From positions 29,211,460 to 29,275,459 of the forward strand of contig NC_089829.1 of NCBI RefSeq assembly GCF_035046505.1: a stretch of 64,000 nucleotides of DNA, read 5' to 3'. Below the pieces are notes generated by a model. It did not search any database. It was not told where the DNA came from and was given only the letters and a program-made list of their open reading frames with translations. The DNA comes from Tiliqua scincoides (taxonomy: Eukaryota; Chordata; Lepidosauria; Squamata; Scincidae). This document shows positions 36,646 to 48,328 of the stretch, piece after piece; position 1 is the stretch's first letter, and every line of letters begins with the position of its first letter. Both the position numbers and the translations under genes were made by a program.

Positions 36646-37179
36646 ATCTGCAGGGATCAGGAGGATGGGACAGCTTCCCAGGTGAGTGAAGAAGGCAGAT
36701 ACACCCTGCTCCCCTCTATCTGATAGCCTGGATTGGGAGATAGCTATTATCCAATCCAATCTTTAGTTATAACAGATGCTGCCGCTTAATAATGTGCTAT
36801 GTTTTTGTCAATACCTGTCTGAATGGGGCCCTGATATTTTTTTCCCCCGATCCTGTGACCAGCTGCCAATTGCAATTGGCAATTCCAGTGACTGATTCCC
36901 AAGCAAGAATGAGCACCTTCGATAACCGATCTGTTATGTGCTACCAAAGGAGAATGGAAGACTTGAGCAAAACTGAAATGGGGGGGGGGGAAAGGGAGAA
37001 GAGGCCATTAGCAACATAAATGAAGGGTGTTTTTTTTTTTTTTTAAATGCATTAAAGAGGAAGTCAAGATTAAATCTTAGGAAACACTTAAGCTGCAGTA
37101 AAATAAAGGGGGTGGGAGAAGGAGCAGGTGCAAGAAAACGGCCTCTTCTGCGGGAATAATGTATTCTCTACATCTCATA
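36646..37179. other. Intergenic, no gene recognised
   Basis: Unique sequence with poly-G and poly-T runs. Confidence 0.4.
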
Positions 37180-37530
37180 AACCAACTCTTTTATGAGAAG
37201 ATCAGTCCCCATTGGTTGCAGAGATGCAGCAAGGGTGGAGGTACCTTTATACGACCGAGTCCTGGCGATAAGTCATGCGGAATCGAAAAGGTTGCTGACA
37301 TTTTCAGTTATGTGTCTTTTCATTAAACGTAACTACCACTTTAAGCAAATTGTTTCAGGGATTGGAATGTAGCAATAGCTGATCTAATTAGTGTAGGCTG
37401 TAATTTAGGAGGGTTTGTTATGTCACAGACATTATGACTCCTGGGTATTACTAACGGACTCATTTGTAGTACTTGAAATGAATTTCTCGTGAATACACAG
37501 AATGTCATCTGCGTACCTAGGATGCAGATT
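37180..37530. promoter_or_regulatory. Candidate conserved noncoding element
   Basis: Repeat-free DNA with GCTGATCTAATTAGTGTAGG, GCTGTAATTTAGG and CGATAAGTCATGCGG. Texture as expected for an IRX-cluster enhancer, no coding frame. Untested. Confidence 0.35.
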
Positions 37531-37868
37531 TAAGGCGATTCGACATGTTTGAAAATCTCTTGAGTTTTTGGCAGGGATTAGGTTTCCAGGCAATCATAAA
37601 CAAATCTTCGAATAGCATGGATTTATGTTTTGCAAAATACATTAAAGATGTCCACACAAGATTCGTTTCTTACTGGATGTATGTGCAGAGGAGTTTGTGT
37701 CCAATTCTAGATCATCTGGAACAAGATGCATACATCAGGAGCCAGATGATTTTTAAGGGAAAGAGGTTCCTACAACGTATAGCTGCAGTAACTGCCTCCC
37801 AATGCTCTACCTTCTAGGAGCAGAAGATTCTTAGAAGTTTTTATTTGGCTTTTCCAGGACTGCTTAAC

Positions 37869-37951
37869 AGCACACTCTTACGCATGTCTATTCTTAAGTT
37901 AGTCCCATTGTGCACAATACGGCTTACTCCCAGGAAAGTGTGTATAGCTTC
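37869..37951 (-). repeat. Palindromic CAATCCTA repeat, copy 10
   Basis: ACGCATGTCTATTCTTAAGT, then CGGCTTACTCCCAGGAAAGT and GTGTATAGCTT. It joins directly to a family-B MITE-like piece. Confidence 0.75.
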
Positions 37952-38165
37952 ACAGCTGGGCAGTCCAATGCGATCCTCCCTGGCATTGCTGGTTACAGCA
38001 GCGTCAAAATGGCTACCGCTGTATCCAGCGGGGCCAGGGAGGCTGCCAGAGGTCTCTTTGGGGGAAGGAGACATTCATCCCCTTACCCAGGGGTAAAAAA
38101 ACAGGCCCCACAATGGGGCTGCTTGAGTCTGCACCAGCTATTTTGGTGGCACAAACTGGAGAAGC
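37952..38165 (+). mobile_element. MITE-like element related to 52131-52378, partial
   Basis: Shares CCGCTGTATCC, GAGGTCTCTTTG, the CCTTACCC area and TCTGCACC.GCTATTT with the element at 52131-52378. The right end is not clear. Confidence 0.55.
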
Positions 38166-38282
38166 TCTGTGTCGGGCTTCACGTGGTGTGAAATTGGCAC
38201 TAACTTGTGCTAGTGAATAAAGTAGAACAAGTTAAACCCAACTGCATCTGGTGTCTTCGCTGGGGGGGGCGTGAGTGGAAAT

Positions 38283-38427
38283 AGAATGCTAGATGCAGGG
38301 AGGTGGCAGCAAGATGCAAGTATCTTGTGTTCTTGTGTGTGCTCCCTGAGGCATCTGATGGGATGCTGTGAGATACAGGAAGCTGGACTAGATGGGCCCT
38401 CCAGCAGGGCTCTTCTTATGTTCTTAT
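38283..38427 (+). mobile_element. CR1 LINE 3' end, older subfamily
   Basis: CTAGATGCAGGGAGGTGGCA, GCTGTGAGATACAGGAAGCT, GGACTAGATGGGCC and the end GGGCTCTTCTTATGTTCTTA match the CR1 3' UTR. It differs more from the 34221 copy than the 29515 and 62615 copies do. Confidence 0.85.
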
Positions 38428-38547
38428 GAGCCTGACACAGAGCACAGTCCACAGTTCCATCCACCCCCTCTCCCGGGCTGGTCCCTCTCTCCATTCCACC
38501 TTCACTCCACCCCAGAACACTTCCCCCTGCCCTGAAAAGCCACACCA

Positions 38548-38562
38548 TCACCTGGTGGCGCT
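38548..38562 (+). promoter_or_regulatory. CTCF-like motif
   Basis: TCACCTGGTGGCGCT matches 13 of 15 positions of the core CCASYAGRKGGCRSY, including the GGCGC part. Orientation is plus. A motif match only. Confidence 0.4.
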
Positions 38563-38699
38563 ACTTACCGTTGGTGGCTCCTGTGCAGCATCTTCATGGC
38601 ACGAGGCCTAGTGCCAGTGGTCCCCCCTTACTGGGAGTCCTGAACATACTTTATGGTACATTTGCAATACCCAGAGCCATGGGTACAAGCGTACCGCTG

Positions 38700-40526
38700 G
38701 CACAATGGCCCATAGGATTGAACCTTAAGTCATCTTCTCTTAGTGCTTAAGCACTGAACTAGAAGCATAGGATGGAACAATCTTGTTGCCACTGATGGAA
38801 TTTGATTTCATATTTTATTTCAGGCTTGTGTGCACAATGGGTTCTCAATGAAGCCTATTACAGTTGATACTGTTGAACAGTTCCATTGTGAGCAGTGGGA
38901 AATTTTGAAATGTAGATACTCATCGCAACACAGCCCAGTCACACCTACAGAACCAAGCCCCAGTAGGACTATAATTTTATAATTCTCAGTGTTCTTATTT
39001 TGAAACATACTGTACTTCATTTAAAGATCATTTCAATGATTCAGTTCCTGAAATCAAGTTCATTTCATCCCAAGCTCTTGGAGCAGGTGGCAGGAGTTTT
39101 TAAAACAAAACAAAAACGGTGTAAAAATGGGGGGGGGGGAGGAGTAGAGGAATAGATTTCAAAAATATCCCAGATAAATATAAACACCATATTAGAGTGC
39201 TACTTTTTGCAAATTTACTCAGAAGTAAGTCTCACTGTGTCCAGTAGAATTCAATCTTAGGTTAATGTGCATAGAATTGCAGCCTTAATGTACATGAACC
39301 ACATAATGTCCCTCAGGCAGCCCTTGGGAAAAACAATGACTGCCCTAGATATTAACATATGCCCTTAGGCAAATTTCTCACTTTGCCTCCTAATCAACCT
39401 GATGCCTCATCAGTTAGGATTCTTTGAAAGAAAAAAAGCTACTGTTGATGACATCACCAACCCTGCTTTATGAGAAGTCTCAGAGCTCCATTCCTCCCCT
39501 CCCTCCCCCATTATCCCTCAACTGCGATCATGATTGTGAGGCTGATGTAAATCATCTACTGTGGGGAACTTTACCTTGGACAGATACAAATCCACAGAGA
39601 ACAGTGCCTTCTAAGTAGTTCAGCATTTTTCCGAAAAAAGTTTGAATTCATATTGCAGTTGGATTATGTGTTGACTGTGACACAAAACTAGGATTCTCCA
39701 TACTCTCGATTTTGACCCCTCCACCCCAAATAGCAATATATATATATATATATTCCAAACAATAATGGAAGGTCATGCATGAACTCTTGTACCCTGGAGA
39801 AACCCGCTGCAAACAGACAGAATGAACTTTACCATTGGAAAGATCATATGCTGAGACAAATCAATTATTGGACGTAGCTTTTGACATCTGGGGTCACTAT
39901 TGATTCCGTTTTTGTTTGACTATCCATTCTATATGCTATGCAACATCTACAAAAGAAGTCATTAGATAAAACTCTTTTCATTTCACGTTATTTTTAATTA
40001 ATGCCCTGACAGGTTTCCCTAATGTATGTCCATATATTAAGAAACGTCATTAAAGTATGCGGAGGCTGTTGTTTAAGAGTAGGTTAAACAGCGGTGGTAG
40101 GTGGGTAGGTTTCTTGATGCCCTGATGGACAAATATATCTTACATTTGTGACCCAACAGAGAAGCCACACCCTTCTATGACTGTCACCTGCTGCCAAGTT
40201 CTCTGAGTAGCCATTTTCCCTGGAGTTCCACTCCCCCGAATTACCCCTCAACCTCACTTTGGGAGGCCTCCACCTGAAAGTCAGTGTACTGTATAAATCC
40301 ATCAAATAAATAAATTCTGATGTGGCCAATTGACCAATCAACTTTGGATTTTGATATTCGTAGGCCTAAAAGTCATTCCTCATCCATACTACTTGACCCT
40401 GTGGGTGGCATTGCTCATATCCAGATAAACTTCCCTTCCCACATAAATGGAAGATGTAAATGTCGCTAAAAACTAAGTGAAAACAATCATGAAGGACACA
40501 GTAGCCACTCAACTCTGGCTGATGTA
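38700..40526. other. Intergenic, no gene recognised
   Basis: Unique sequence with one degenerate palindromic repeat (39205-39288: TTTACTCAGAAGTAAGTCTC to GTGCATAGAATTGCAGCC) and a short AT run at 39730-39752. Nothing coding was seen. Confidence 0.45.
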
Positions 40527-40827
40527 CAGTGGGCCCTCCATATCTGTGGCGAAGCGAAACCAGGAGGCACTTCCATTTCAGGCTGGCGATGTCCGGCTCC
40601 ATCCAGAAGTGTTTTGAGGTGCAGGGAGGCCTTGTGCAGAAGGTCTTCTGGACATGACTGGAAGGCACTTGTGGTTCGCTGGCTTAAACCGCAGGTGCCT
40701 TCCTGTCATGACCAGGAGACTTCTAAGGAGGAAGGTAAGTAATTAAGGAGCTGATCTGGGCTCCCCTGCAAATTTTATTATCTCTAGAATATGGAACAGA
40801 TTCCCCGTGGATACTGAGGGCTCACTG
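40527..40827. mobile_element. Tigger-like MITE, copy 2
   Basis: Left CAGTGGGCCCTCCATATCTG, right GATACTGAGGGCTCACTG, inverted and bounded by TA on both sides. The ends resemble MER2/Tigger-type elements of mammals. Confidence 0.85.
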
Positions 40828-41156
40828 TATATCTGAAGTTCTATTGGAGCTCAGCTTGCTTCTCTATGAGTTCTCACCAAGCGTCAGAAAATCACACCCT
40901 GATGAACTTCACACCTTCAATGATCCTCTAACCCTGAGCTCTGATGTCCTGCTGGTGGTCAATTTCATACCCATACGTGAACCATAAATCAGTCTCCTTG
41001 ACTGGTCTGTTGTAATTTTTTTGCTTCAGCCACCCTACCCCTACTATACCCACTGACTTTCAAATAGGGAAAGCACATGTCAATAAGGCACCATAGGGAA
41101 CCAGAAGTCTCTTCCACCTCAGTTACAAAAGAACCCTCCTAGATAACTGTCTACAG

Positions 41157-41503
41157 CAGTGGTTCTTAAACTGTGGTTTGGGACCCATTGGAGGGTCCTG
41201 ACCTGATAGTTGGTGGGTCATCAAAGGGTGATGGAAGATCAGATAACTAATTGCTTCAAGCCCTGAGGCTATTCAAAAATCAGATACTATAGCTGCCAAT
41301 TACCCTGCAAAGAGCACTTCATGTGTAAATATAGGGAGATAAATGTCTGAAGGTCTTTTTCTGGTTATTATTACTTATAAATAAATAAAATATTATTTGT
41401 TTCTAGATCTCCTTTTTAAAAAGTCTGGTAAACCTAGGTGGGTCCTGATAAAAAGTTGTTTAAAAAAAGTGGGTCCTGGTACTAAAAAGTTTGGGAACCA
41501 CTG
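41157..41503 (+). mobile_element. Non-autonomous hAT element, family A, copy 3
   Basis: Starts CAGTGGTTCTTAAACTGTGG and ends AAAAAGTTTGGGAACCACTG, with identical GTCTACAG flanks (41149-41156 and 41504-41511). Aligns along its length with 14542-14962 but lacks the GCTCCTGCAGTTTGCA block. Confidence 0.94.
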
Positions 41504-41559
41504 GTCTACAGTCATATGTTGGTAAGGTTAGTGCTAGATCTTTGGCAAGTTTCTTTTCC

Positions 41560-41760
41560 ATTTAGGATCCAACAGCAAGTAAAAATCTTAGTCGGTATGC
41601 ATGAAACGTAAACCAATCAATTGTCCATGGGATGCAGTGGATTTGTGAAAGTCCATTAAACTGATTAATAATTGGTTTGCTGACAAGTTAAGTGTCTCGT
41701 TGCCGTTAAAACTAAGTATATTTTTAACATATCTGACTTCCTCCTATTATCTGTCATCTC
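41560..41760. promoter_or_regulatory. Candidate conserved noncoding element
   Basis: Repeat-free AT-rich DNA with AACCAATCAATTGTCC and CTGATTAATAATTGGTTTGC. No coding frame. Untested. Confidence 0.3.
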
Positions 41761-42154
41761 CTTTGGAAAGATGGTCAAGTTAAAAAGGCTGATAATTGGA
41801 AGAGTGTCAGAGCTTTGGAATCATTAACATACTCAAGTTATTACATTACACTTGGTCTCTTTCACTTAGAGCAATTTCACATGACCAAAATCAGTCCTTG
41901 ACTATTGACTCCTGCATCAAAAAGTGTTCTGTGGGGAGGAGGGGTTGTAAAAGGGACAACTCTGGGCTACACCAGTGGGCCTCTTTACTCACAGGGTCAA
42001 AGGACTTTCAGAAGACATCACAAAGGGACTGTGACCAAATTGCTGGTTTCAACTGCCATCAGAGATGTACTTCCTATTTTGGAAACTTTTTGCTACAAGT
42101 AGAGCAATCTTCGCTGGCCACTCTTGTTTATATTGTTATTTTTATTATGTCTGC

Positions 42155-42169
42155 AGCACCATCTAGTGA
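42155..42169 (-). promoter_or_regulatory. CTCF-like motif
   Basis: The reverse strand TCACTAGATGGTGCT matches 13 of 15 positions of CCASYAGRKGGCRSY. It faces the plus-strand motif at 38548. Confidence 0.35.
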
Positions 42170-42201
42170 AGTACAGGCTTCCCCCTGTATTTGCTTTAAC
42201 A

Positions 42202-42291
42202 GACAAGCAAGCATGCAGGCTAGAAGGGAGAGTGAACAGGAAGCAAGAGATTAACGTTCACTCTCCCTTCTAGTTTACCTGCTCACTTGTC
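42202..42291. repeat. 90-base hairpin (inverted repeat)
   Basis: The 18-base arms CTAGAAGGGAGAGTGAAC (42220-42237) and GTTCACTCTCCCTTCTAG (42256-42273) are perfect reverse complements around an 18-base loop. Outside them the pairing continues imperfectly to GACAAG at 42202 and CTTGTC at 42291. It could be a young foldback element or a structured RNA. Confidence 0.85.
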
Positions 42292-44814
42292 AAAGTAAGA
42301 GACATACAGTAATTACAAGAGGTTGTGTGCCTGCTGTTTTGCCAAGTTCCATTTTCAAGCTTGTTCTAGAGAACCTACGCCCACTTTCAGCTAATTAGTT
42401 CCCCTGGCTCAATCATGGCTAGCTCTAGCCGCATACAAAACTACCACTATACCCCAGCACCAATGGGATGGTAACCAGTCAGGGCTGCTCAGATCCTGTC
42501 CTGGGGTCTGGTTCCAGGATTTGGTGGATCTATCTGCCCGGTGAGTGGAGCTTTTGGTTCTGCCAGAGTGCCATGCGAAGTCCTCCTTATTAGGACAGAA
42601 GTCCTGTCGCATGGCCTCCTGGGATGCCAGGCAGTAGATGTGACTGCCCAAAGCATCCCTGTCCTCCAAACAAGGAGGACTTTGCACGGTGCCTGGATGG
42701 AAAACTTGGATGCTGTCCAAATGGGGATCACATTCCGGGTGGTTGCGACTTTGAGCACCACTAACCTAACTGTAAGAAAGGGGGAAATGTTACTGAGAAA
42801 AAGCAAGAGTCTTCAGGAAGGCCCTTGCTTCAAGTTCCCATTTTTCACAAGTAATGCAAGAGTTTTGATGTGGCCTTCCAGTAAATGATACCAGCACCTG
42901 CAGGATGGAAAATCTGGTATTTAATACAACAAACAGTCATGAGATATATCAGCAGGAAACTCCTTGCTGGTTCAAGGAACTTACCAGAGGTGTGATAGAT
43001 CTTCTCTGAAAGCAACATTAGATTTTAATCCATTTCTCTTTCCTTCTGAAGTTTGGAAACTATTCCTGGTAGAACCTTCTAGCTGTTTTGGCTCAAGCTG
43101 TGCATCAGTTAGCATCCAGGTCAATGCTCAGATTCTCCTGCCATTCCAACCTGTATTATATTCCATGGGGCTTGCAAGTTGCGACATAAGGGCACTCAAT
43201 CTCAAGAACAGTCTGATGGATAGATCATAGCTGCGACATTACAAATATCTCATGGGGGAAGGATTGAGTGATGCCATACCAGGAGACCAAAGCCCCACTT
43301 AGCTTATTTTTCAAGGGCTGAGTAGAACTTTGGCTGAAATTTGGAGCAATGAAATGGGGTCTGAAACTGCTCCCTGATGTACCATTTCTTATAGTTCAGT
43401 ACTCTGTTTTCAGTCAGCAGCAACAACCTCCAGGCAGCTTTCATTTTTCCCCAGAATTCACTTCAAGCAATGCTGCATCGTGATCTAGAATTGTTTGGTG
43501 GGTGTACTGGGGGGGGGGAGAAATGGCCTCCACTAGTGCAGCCACTGGAAGGACTGTTGCTGTCTCATTTTATGTTCCACCCACTGCCAAAAGACCACCA
43601 AAATGCCCTTCCATATTCTTTGCCTGCAAATGGACTGTCAAAATGGAGGAGGGAATTTGGACTCCACTTTTTCTGCCCCATTCACTGAACTTTTTGCAAA
43701 AGGGAATGGCTTTAGTAATTGAAAATTAGAATTAAAAGTCTTAAGTTACCAATGTAGTGGAGTTTAGGTCTTCCAGTCTAATGTTCCTTCTACTAAACAG
43801 AGACAAATGTGCATAAATTGTTACACAAACTGGTACACCTTTGACTGAAGAATGGTACATTTCTTTCTGTGATGGTTGTCCTCTTCTATTGAGGTACACA
43901 CATGATGGCATGAGAAATGAAGGCCATAACCTCCTAGAACAACCAAACTAAGGAGGAGACAGATACCCCAGTTCGATCTAGCCTTACATCCACAATCCAA
44001 TTATTGAAATTGGCTTATTCATTCTTGCCTCTGTCCAAAGATAGCCAGTGTATTATGGTTAGGGCTGAACCAGACTCACAAAAGTTGAATTTAATTTGGA
44101 GACGCAAAGGAATGAAGGAGGGGGCAACACTGCCTCACTTTGTCCACATTTTCAGGAGGTAGAGCAAGACGTAGTAGTATTCCTTGGACTCCGTCTAGCT
44201 GGAAGGGATAGGGTTAAACATTTCCCTTTCCACCCTTCCTGACTTCGGTTTCCAGAGGCTGTTTTTAATTTTATAAAAGGGAAACATGTTGTCTGTCAAA
44301 CTTTGACTAAAAAATGTCAGTTCTGTGCAAGGTGTTGGTAACTCAACTGTTTTAGTGTCAGAGTCCTACACAGCTCCCTGGTAAGGCTGTTAGCCTTCTG
44401 ATTTCAGGAAAGACAGAGGGAGGGTAATCTGGAGGCTGAGAAGAAAAGACACTGTACCATTTTGTAGTGCAGCACAAAAGATGCACAGAACAGCATGCAA
44501 TGTGTTTCTTGGTTTGCAAGAAGATGGAGATATGTCTTAAGATGCCAAAATTAAATGGCCCCTTCATGAATTACCCTCTGATTAAAGGAGTTAACTTCCA
44601 CACATTCTCTGATTTTATTTTCAGAATAAAAATATGGGGGGGGAATGATTTAGGGGGGGGAAATGATTTAGGAGATTGCAGCTGAATTTCCCAAGCCAGA
44701 CTGGAACATACGCATTTTAGGTGGCATTAAACTGACAAATCCATTCTTAAGAACCTGGCTGTCATGCCCATGACCTCACTAGCAACTAGCAACTATCCAA
44801 TCTCAACTCATTCC
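42292..44814. other. Intergenic, no gene recognised
   Basis: Unique-looking sequence with poly-G runs and a small direct repeat of GGGGGGGAA.TGATTTAG near 44640-44670. No conserved protein or RNA was recognised. Confidence 0.45.
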
Positions 44815-45600
44815 AACTCTTTCTCTCGATACCGAGCTAAACAAACACATCGGTAAAGCAGCTACCACATTTTCCAGACTCGCAAAGAGAGTCTGGTCCA
44901 ACAAGAAGCTGACGGAACATACCAAGATCCAGGTCTACAGAGCTTGCATCCTGAGTACACTTCTGTACCACAGGGAGTCATGGACTCTGTGCTCACAACA
45001 GGAGAGGAAACTGAACGCTTTCCATATGCACTGCCTCCGATGCATTCTCGGCATCACCTGGCAGGACAAAGTTCCTAACAATACAGTCCTGGAACGTGCT
45101 GGAATCCCTAGCATGTATGTACTGCTGAAACAGAGAGGCCTGCATTGGCTCAGTCATGTCGTGAGAACGGATGATGGGCGGATCCCAAAGGATCTCCTCT
45201 ATGGAGAACTCATGCAAGGAAAGTGCCCTACAGGTAGACCACAGCTACGATACAAGGACATCTGCAAGAGGGATATGAAGGCCTTAGGAGTGGACCTCAA
45301 CAAGTGGGAAACCCTGGCCTCTGAGTGGCCCGCTTGGAGGCAGGCTGTGCAGCATGGCCTTTCCCAGTTTGTAGAGACACTTGGCCAACAGTCTGAGGCT
45401 AAGAGGCAAAGAAGGAAGGCCCATAGCCAGGGAGACAGACCAGGGACAGACTGCACTTGCTCCCAGTGTGGAAGGGATTGTCACTCCTGAATTGGCCTTT
45501 TCAGCCACACTAGACGCTGTTCCAGAACCACCTTTCAGAGTGCGATACCATAGTCTTTCGAGACTGAAGGTTGCCAACAACAATCTGTTTAATGCATACA
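44815..45600 (+). mobile_element. LINE fragment with the tail shared by 5S SINEs
   Basis: A frame reads LSLDTELNKHIGKAATTFSR, TKIQVYRACILSTLLY, LNAFHMHCLRCILGITWQDK, RIPKDLLYGELMQGKCPTGR and PQLRYKDICKRDMKALG, ending CSQCGRDCHS and TGA near 45488. This is the C-terminal region of a non-LTR retrotransposon ORF2 common in fish and reptiles, with the usual Cys-rich end. I cannot name its clade with certainty. The 3' UTR ends ATACCATAGTCTTTCGAGAC then TGAAGGTTGCCAAC and a CAA-rich tail. The RT domain is absent (5' truncation). Confidence 0.88.
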
Positions 45601-45670
45601 ACCCGGAACAGCAGTGCAACAATAAGGCATGGCATTCCAACAATATGCCAAGAAAAACTTCCTCCAGCGG

Positions 45671-45701
45671 TGTGTGTGTGTGTGTGGGGGGGGGGGGGGA
45701 T
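45671..45701. repeat. (GT)n plus G-run
   Basis: Seven or eight GT units followed by about 13 G. Confidence 0.9.
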
Positions 45702-45854
45702 AAGATCTGTAATATCCAACACAAACTAGTACTGTCTTCCAGCTTTCTCAGTACATGAAGATTAGATCCTGGTTGAAGAACAGCAAGGTCCAGTTGAACT
45801 TGGGACATCTCAAGATTAGTCTCAGTGACAGAAAATGCAATCATTTTCCCAGGT

Positions 45855-46045
45855 GAAGCTACCTTATGCCAAGTCAGCTGTGGTTCATGTAACTCAACAC
45901 TGTCTACTACTTCAATTGGTAACAGCACACCAGGGTTTCAGGGTCTTTCCGAATCCTACCTGGAGTTGCTACCAGATATTGAACCCTGAGGGTCTTTGCA
46001 TGCAAAGTAAGAGTTCTGTCACTGAGCTACAGACTCCCTCACACA
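45855..46045 (-). mobile_element. tRNA-headed SINE, reverse strand
   Basis: Read in reverse: GTCTGTAGCTCAGTGACAGA (A box), TTTGCATGCAAAGACC, GGGTTCAATAT (B box), then the body to AGCTGACTTGGCATAAGG. Same family as 23465-23662 and 60184-60340. Confidence 0.78.
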
Positions 46046-46479
46046 GGAGAGCATCTGTACTGGCTTGGTGTGTCCTGAGTTGGAACAATCAGGTAGTACC
46101 ACCCATAGTAGCTGTGCAGGAGTTCATAGAAACAGGCTGGTCAATACGATATGATTTCTGTAAGCATCCGTCTTCATTCTTGTGTTCAGCTCCTATAAGG
46201 AATCCAAGACAAAGCAGTAACATTCTCAAATGTGAGACACAGAGGAAAAGCACCGCAGGTCTGAAGACAAATCTGAAGAGAAGGGGGGGGGGAATCCATA
46301 AGCATTAAGTCAGGCATATAAAGAGACTAAGTATAAAAGACTGTTCTCTTGTAATATCCAGCTGTTTCTTCTAAATATTTCCAAAGAAACCCACATATGC
46401 ACCGGTTCAGAAATGCACCAAGTGGGAATATCAATACTTATGCTTGAAAGGAAAAAAAAAACAAAGAACCCCTTTAGAT

Positions 46480-46620
46480 TACCTCATGTGCTTTGTTTTG
46501 TTTTCCCTTTCTTCGTTTCCACAGCTCGTTGCACTGAAATCCGTCAGGATCGGACAGGTGTTATTTCAGCACTATCCTAAATAGCTTTCCTCCTGCCTTG
46601 CTGCGGATTGATCCATTTTC
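46480..46620. promoter_or_regulatory. Candidate conserved noncoding element
   Basis: Repeat-free, with TTTAGATTACCTCATGTGC, CCGTCAGGATCGGACAGGTG and CTGCGGATTGATCC. No coding frame. Untested. Confidence 0.3.
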
Positions 46621-47014
46621 ACCCCTTTCTTACTTTTTTCGGGAGTTCAACACAGATGGAAAAGAGATTAAGGCTGTGTACGAATTGGGGGGTAGGTGGG
46701 CGGGTGGGTGGAGGGAGAGCGAAAGAACAAAAAAGAATGCAGCATTTAAGATTTTGCCGAGTTCTTCTATAATGGAGATCACACACCACAAGAGACTTTA
46801 AGAAAATGACAAGGGTCTTGACTGATAGCGTCAAGGGATGACAGCTCAGTGCTCCTGGGTTGTTGGGGTTTGTTTCTTCACATCTGTGGCATGAAAATGC
46901 CTTGTGTCTATCCACAAACCAAAACATATGTACAATCAGGAAGAACTGCCGGCTTGTTTGTCAAAGAAACATTTTGGTGTTTTACAGAGAATCTTGCCGA
47001 GAATTCTCAACTTA

Positions 47015-47193
47015 AGGCCAAATCCTATCCAACTTTCCAGACTTGGTGTAGCCATGCCAGTGGGGTGAGCACTGCATCCTGTGGTGAGAGGGTAGTTATG
47101 GAGGCCTCCACAAGGTAAGGGAACATTTGTTCCCTTGCCTCGGGGCTGCACTGCAGCTGCTCCGGTGCTGGAAAGTTGGATAGGATTGGGCCC
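47015..47193. mobile_element. PIF/Harbinger-like MITE, copy 2
   Basis: Left end AGGCCAAATCCTATCCAACT, right end AAGTTGGATAGGATTGGGCC then C. TTA lies at 47012-47014 and at 47194-47196, the triplet duplication of the PIF/Harbinger type. About 179 bp, non-coding. Confidence 0.83.
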
Positions 47194-47289
47194 TTAGCTG
47201 AGAAAGAAAGAGAAGAGCTCTTAAAACAAACAAACCCCTCACAACAACAACCACCCTCTGTAACATTCTCGAGAACTCTGGTAGCTTGG

Positions 47290-47480
47290 AGAATGTCCTC
47301 CAATGTTCGGTCACTGGTATGCGTGTCACAACAGTGAATAATTAATAATGCTCCCTTCTGTCTGGTGATCAGCGATTCAAAATGAATCTCGCTAGCATGG
47401 AAACAGCAGACCGTGTGCTTCATGGGTTCGTGCTGTTCATGTGTATGCATTGAACATGCATGTTAATGAGAGACAAAGTG
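47290..47480. promoter_or_regulatory. Candidate conserved noncoding element
   Basis: Repeat-free, with GTGAATAATTAATAATGC, GATTCAAAATGAATCTCGC and GAACATGCATGTTAATGAG. No coding frame. Untested. Confidence 0.3.
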
Positions 47481-47596
47481 TACAGAAGTTTGGAGAGGGA
47501 GCCACTGAAAAATGATGGTTCTAGCAACTTGCTCTAATAAGATTAATAAGACTAATAATAATCTCTAATAAGATTAATAATTAGGAGGCTCTAAAA

Positions 47597-48320
47597 CACT
47601 GGTTCGCAACCCATGGACTGGGGACCACAGATGGTCCGCAACACCCTGAGAAGTGGTCCGTGAGGTCTCAGGGAAAACAAATAGCTTTTGATCACTTCCA
47701 GTGTCTCACTGAGCAAGCAGTCCCCCATAGACTACCAGAGAGGGCAGAGAATAGACTGCCTGTGGCTGGCAGCAAAAGCAGCAAACCATAAACCTCTATA
47801 AATAATAAATCTTTTTAAATTACAGGTAGCCCGCATAAGCCGTGGTGTGGGCCAACATGGAGCCTCTGGAGGCAAGGGGAGTCATGCTCCTCTCACTTCT
47901 GGAAGGTCTTCTGAAGCCCACAGAGTACATGTGCATCTGCCCGCAGCCTTTGCAGGCTTCAACCCAGAATTGTTTAAAGGGGGCTCCTGTTTTTGCCAAA
48001 AACCAGAGATCACCATTAAATGGGTCCGGGTTTCATTGCCTGCAGAGGCTGCAGCCAGATGCTTGTGGCCTCTGTGGGCTTCAGAAGAGCCTCCAGACCG
48101 ACCAGAGCTCAGTTCTGGTTAAGTGGGGGGGGGGACTGCAGGTTTCAAATACCCAGTTTTCCTTATCCACAGGGGTTCTGGAACCCCCATGGATGATAAA
48201 GGTTGCCTGTATTACAAATTTAAATGTATTTTTTTGTGTGTTGGGGGATTACATGTGGTCCACAACAATTCCAATTTTTGCCTCAGTGGTCCATGGTCTC
48301 CTAAAGGTTGGGAACTAATG
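47597..48320. mobile_element. hAT element with a Tigger-like element inside
   Basis: Starts CACTGGTTCGCAACCCATGG and ends AAGGTTGGGAACTAATG. Flanks CTCTAAAA and CTCTAGAA match at seven of eight bases. The inner 387 bp (47823-48209) are a separate later insertion. Confidence 0.8.
47823..48209. mobile_element. Tigger-like element nested in hAT
   Basis: Left CAGGTAGCCCGCATAAGCCG, right GGATGATAAAGGTTGCCTG, bounded by TA at 47821-47822 and 48210-48211. It splits the surrounding hAT element. Confidence 0.78.
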
Positions 48321-48328
48321 CTCTAGAA

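Noticed and set aside
45026-45490. Host gene encoding a 154-residue Cys-rich protein
   Set aside because: The frame extends upstream into typical LINE ORF2 C-terminal sequence and is followed by a LINE 3' tail.
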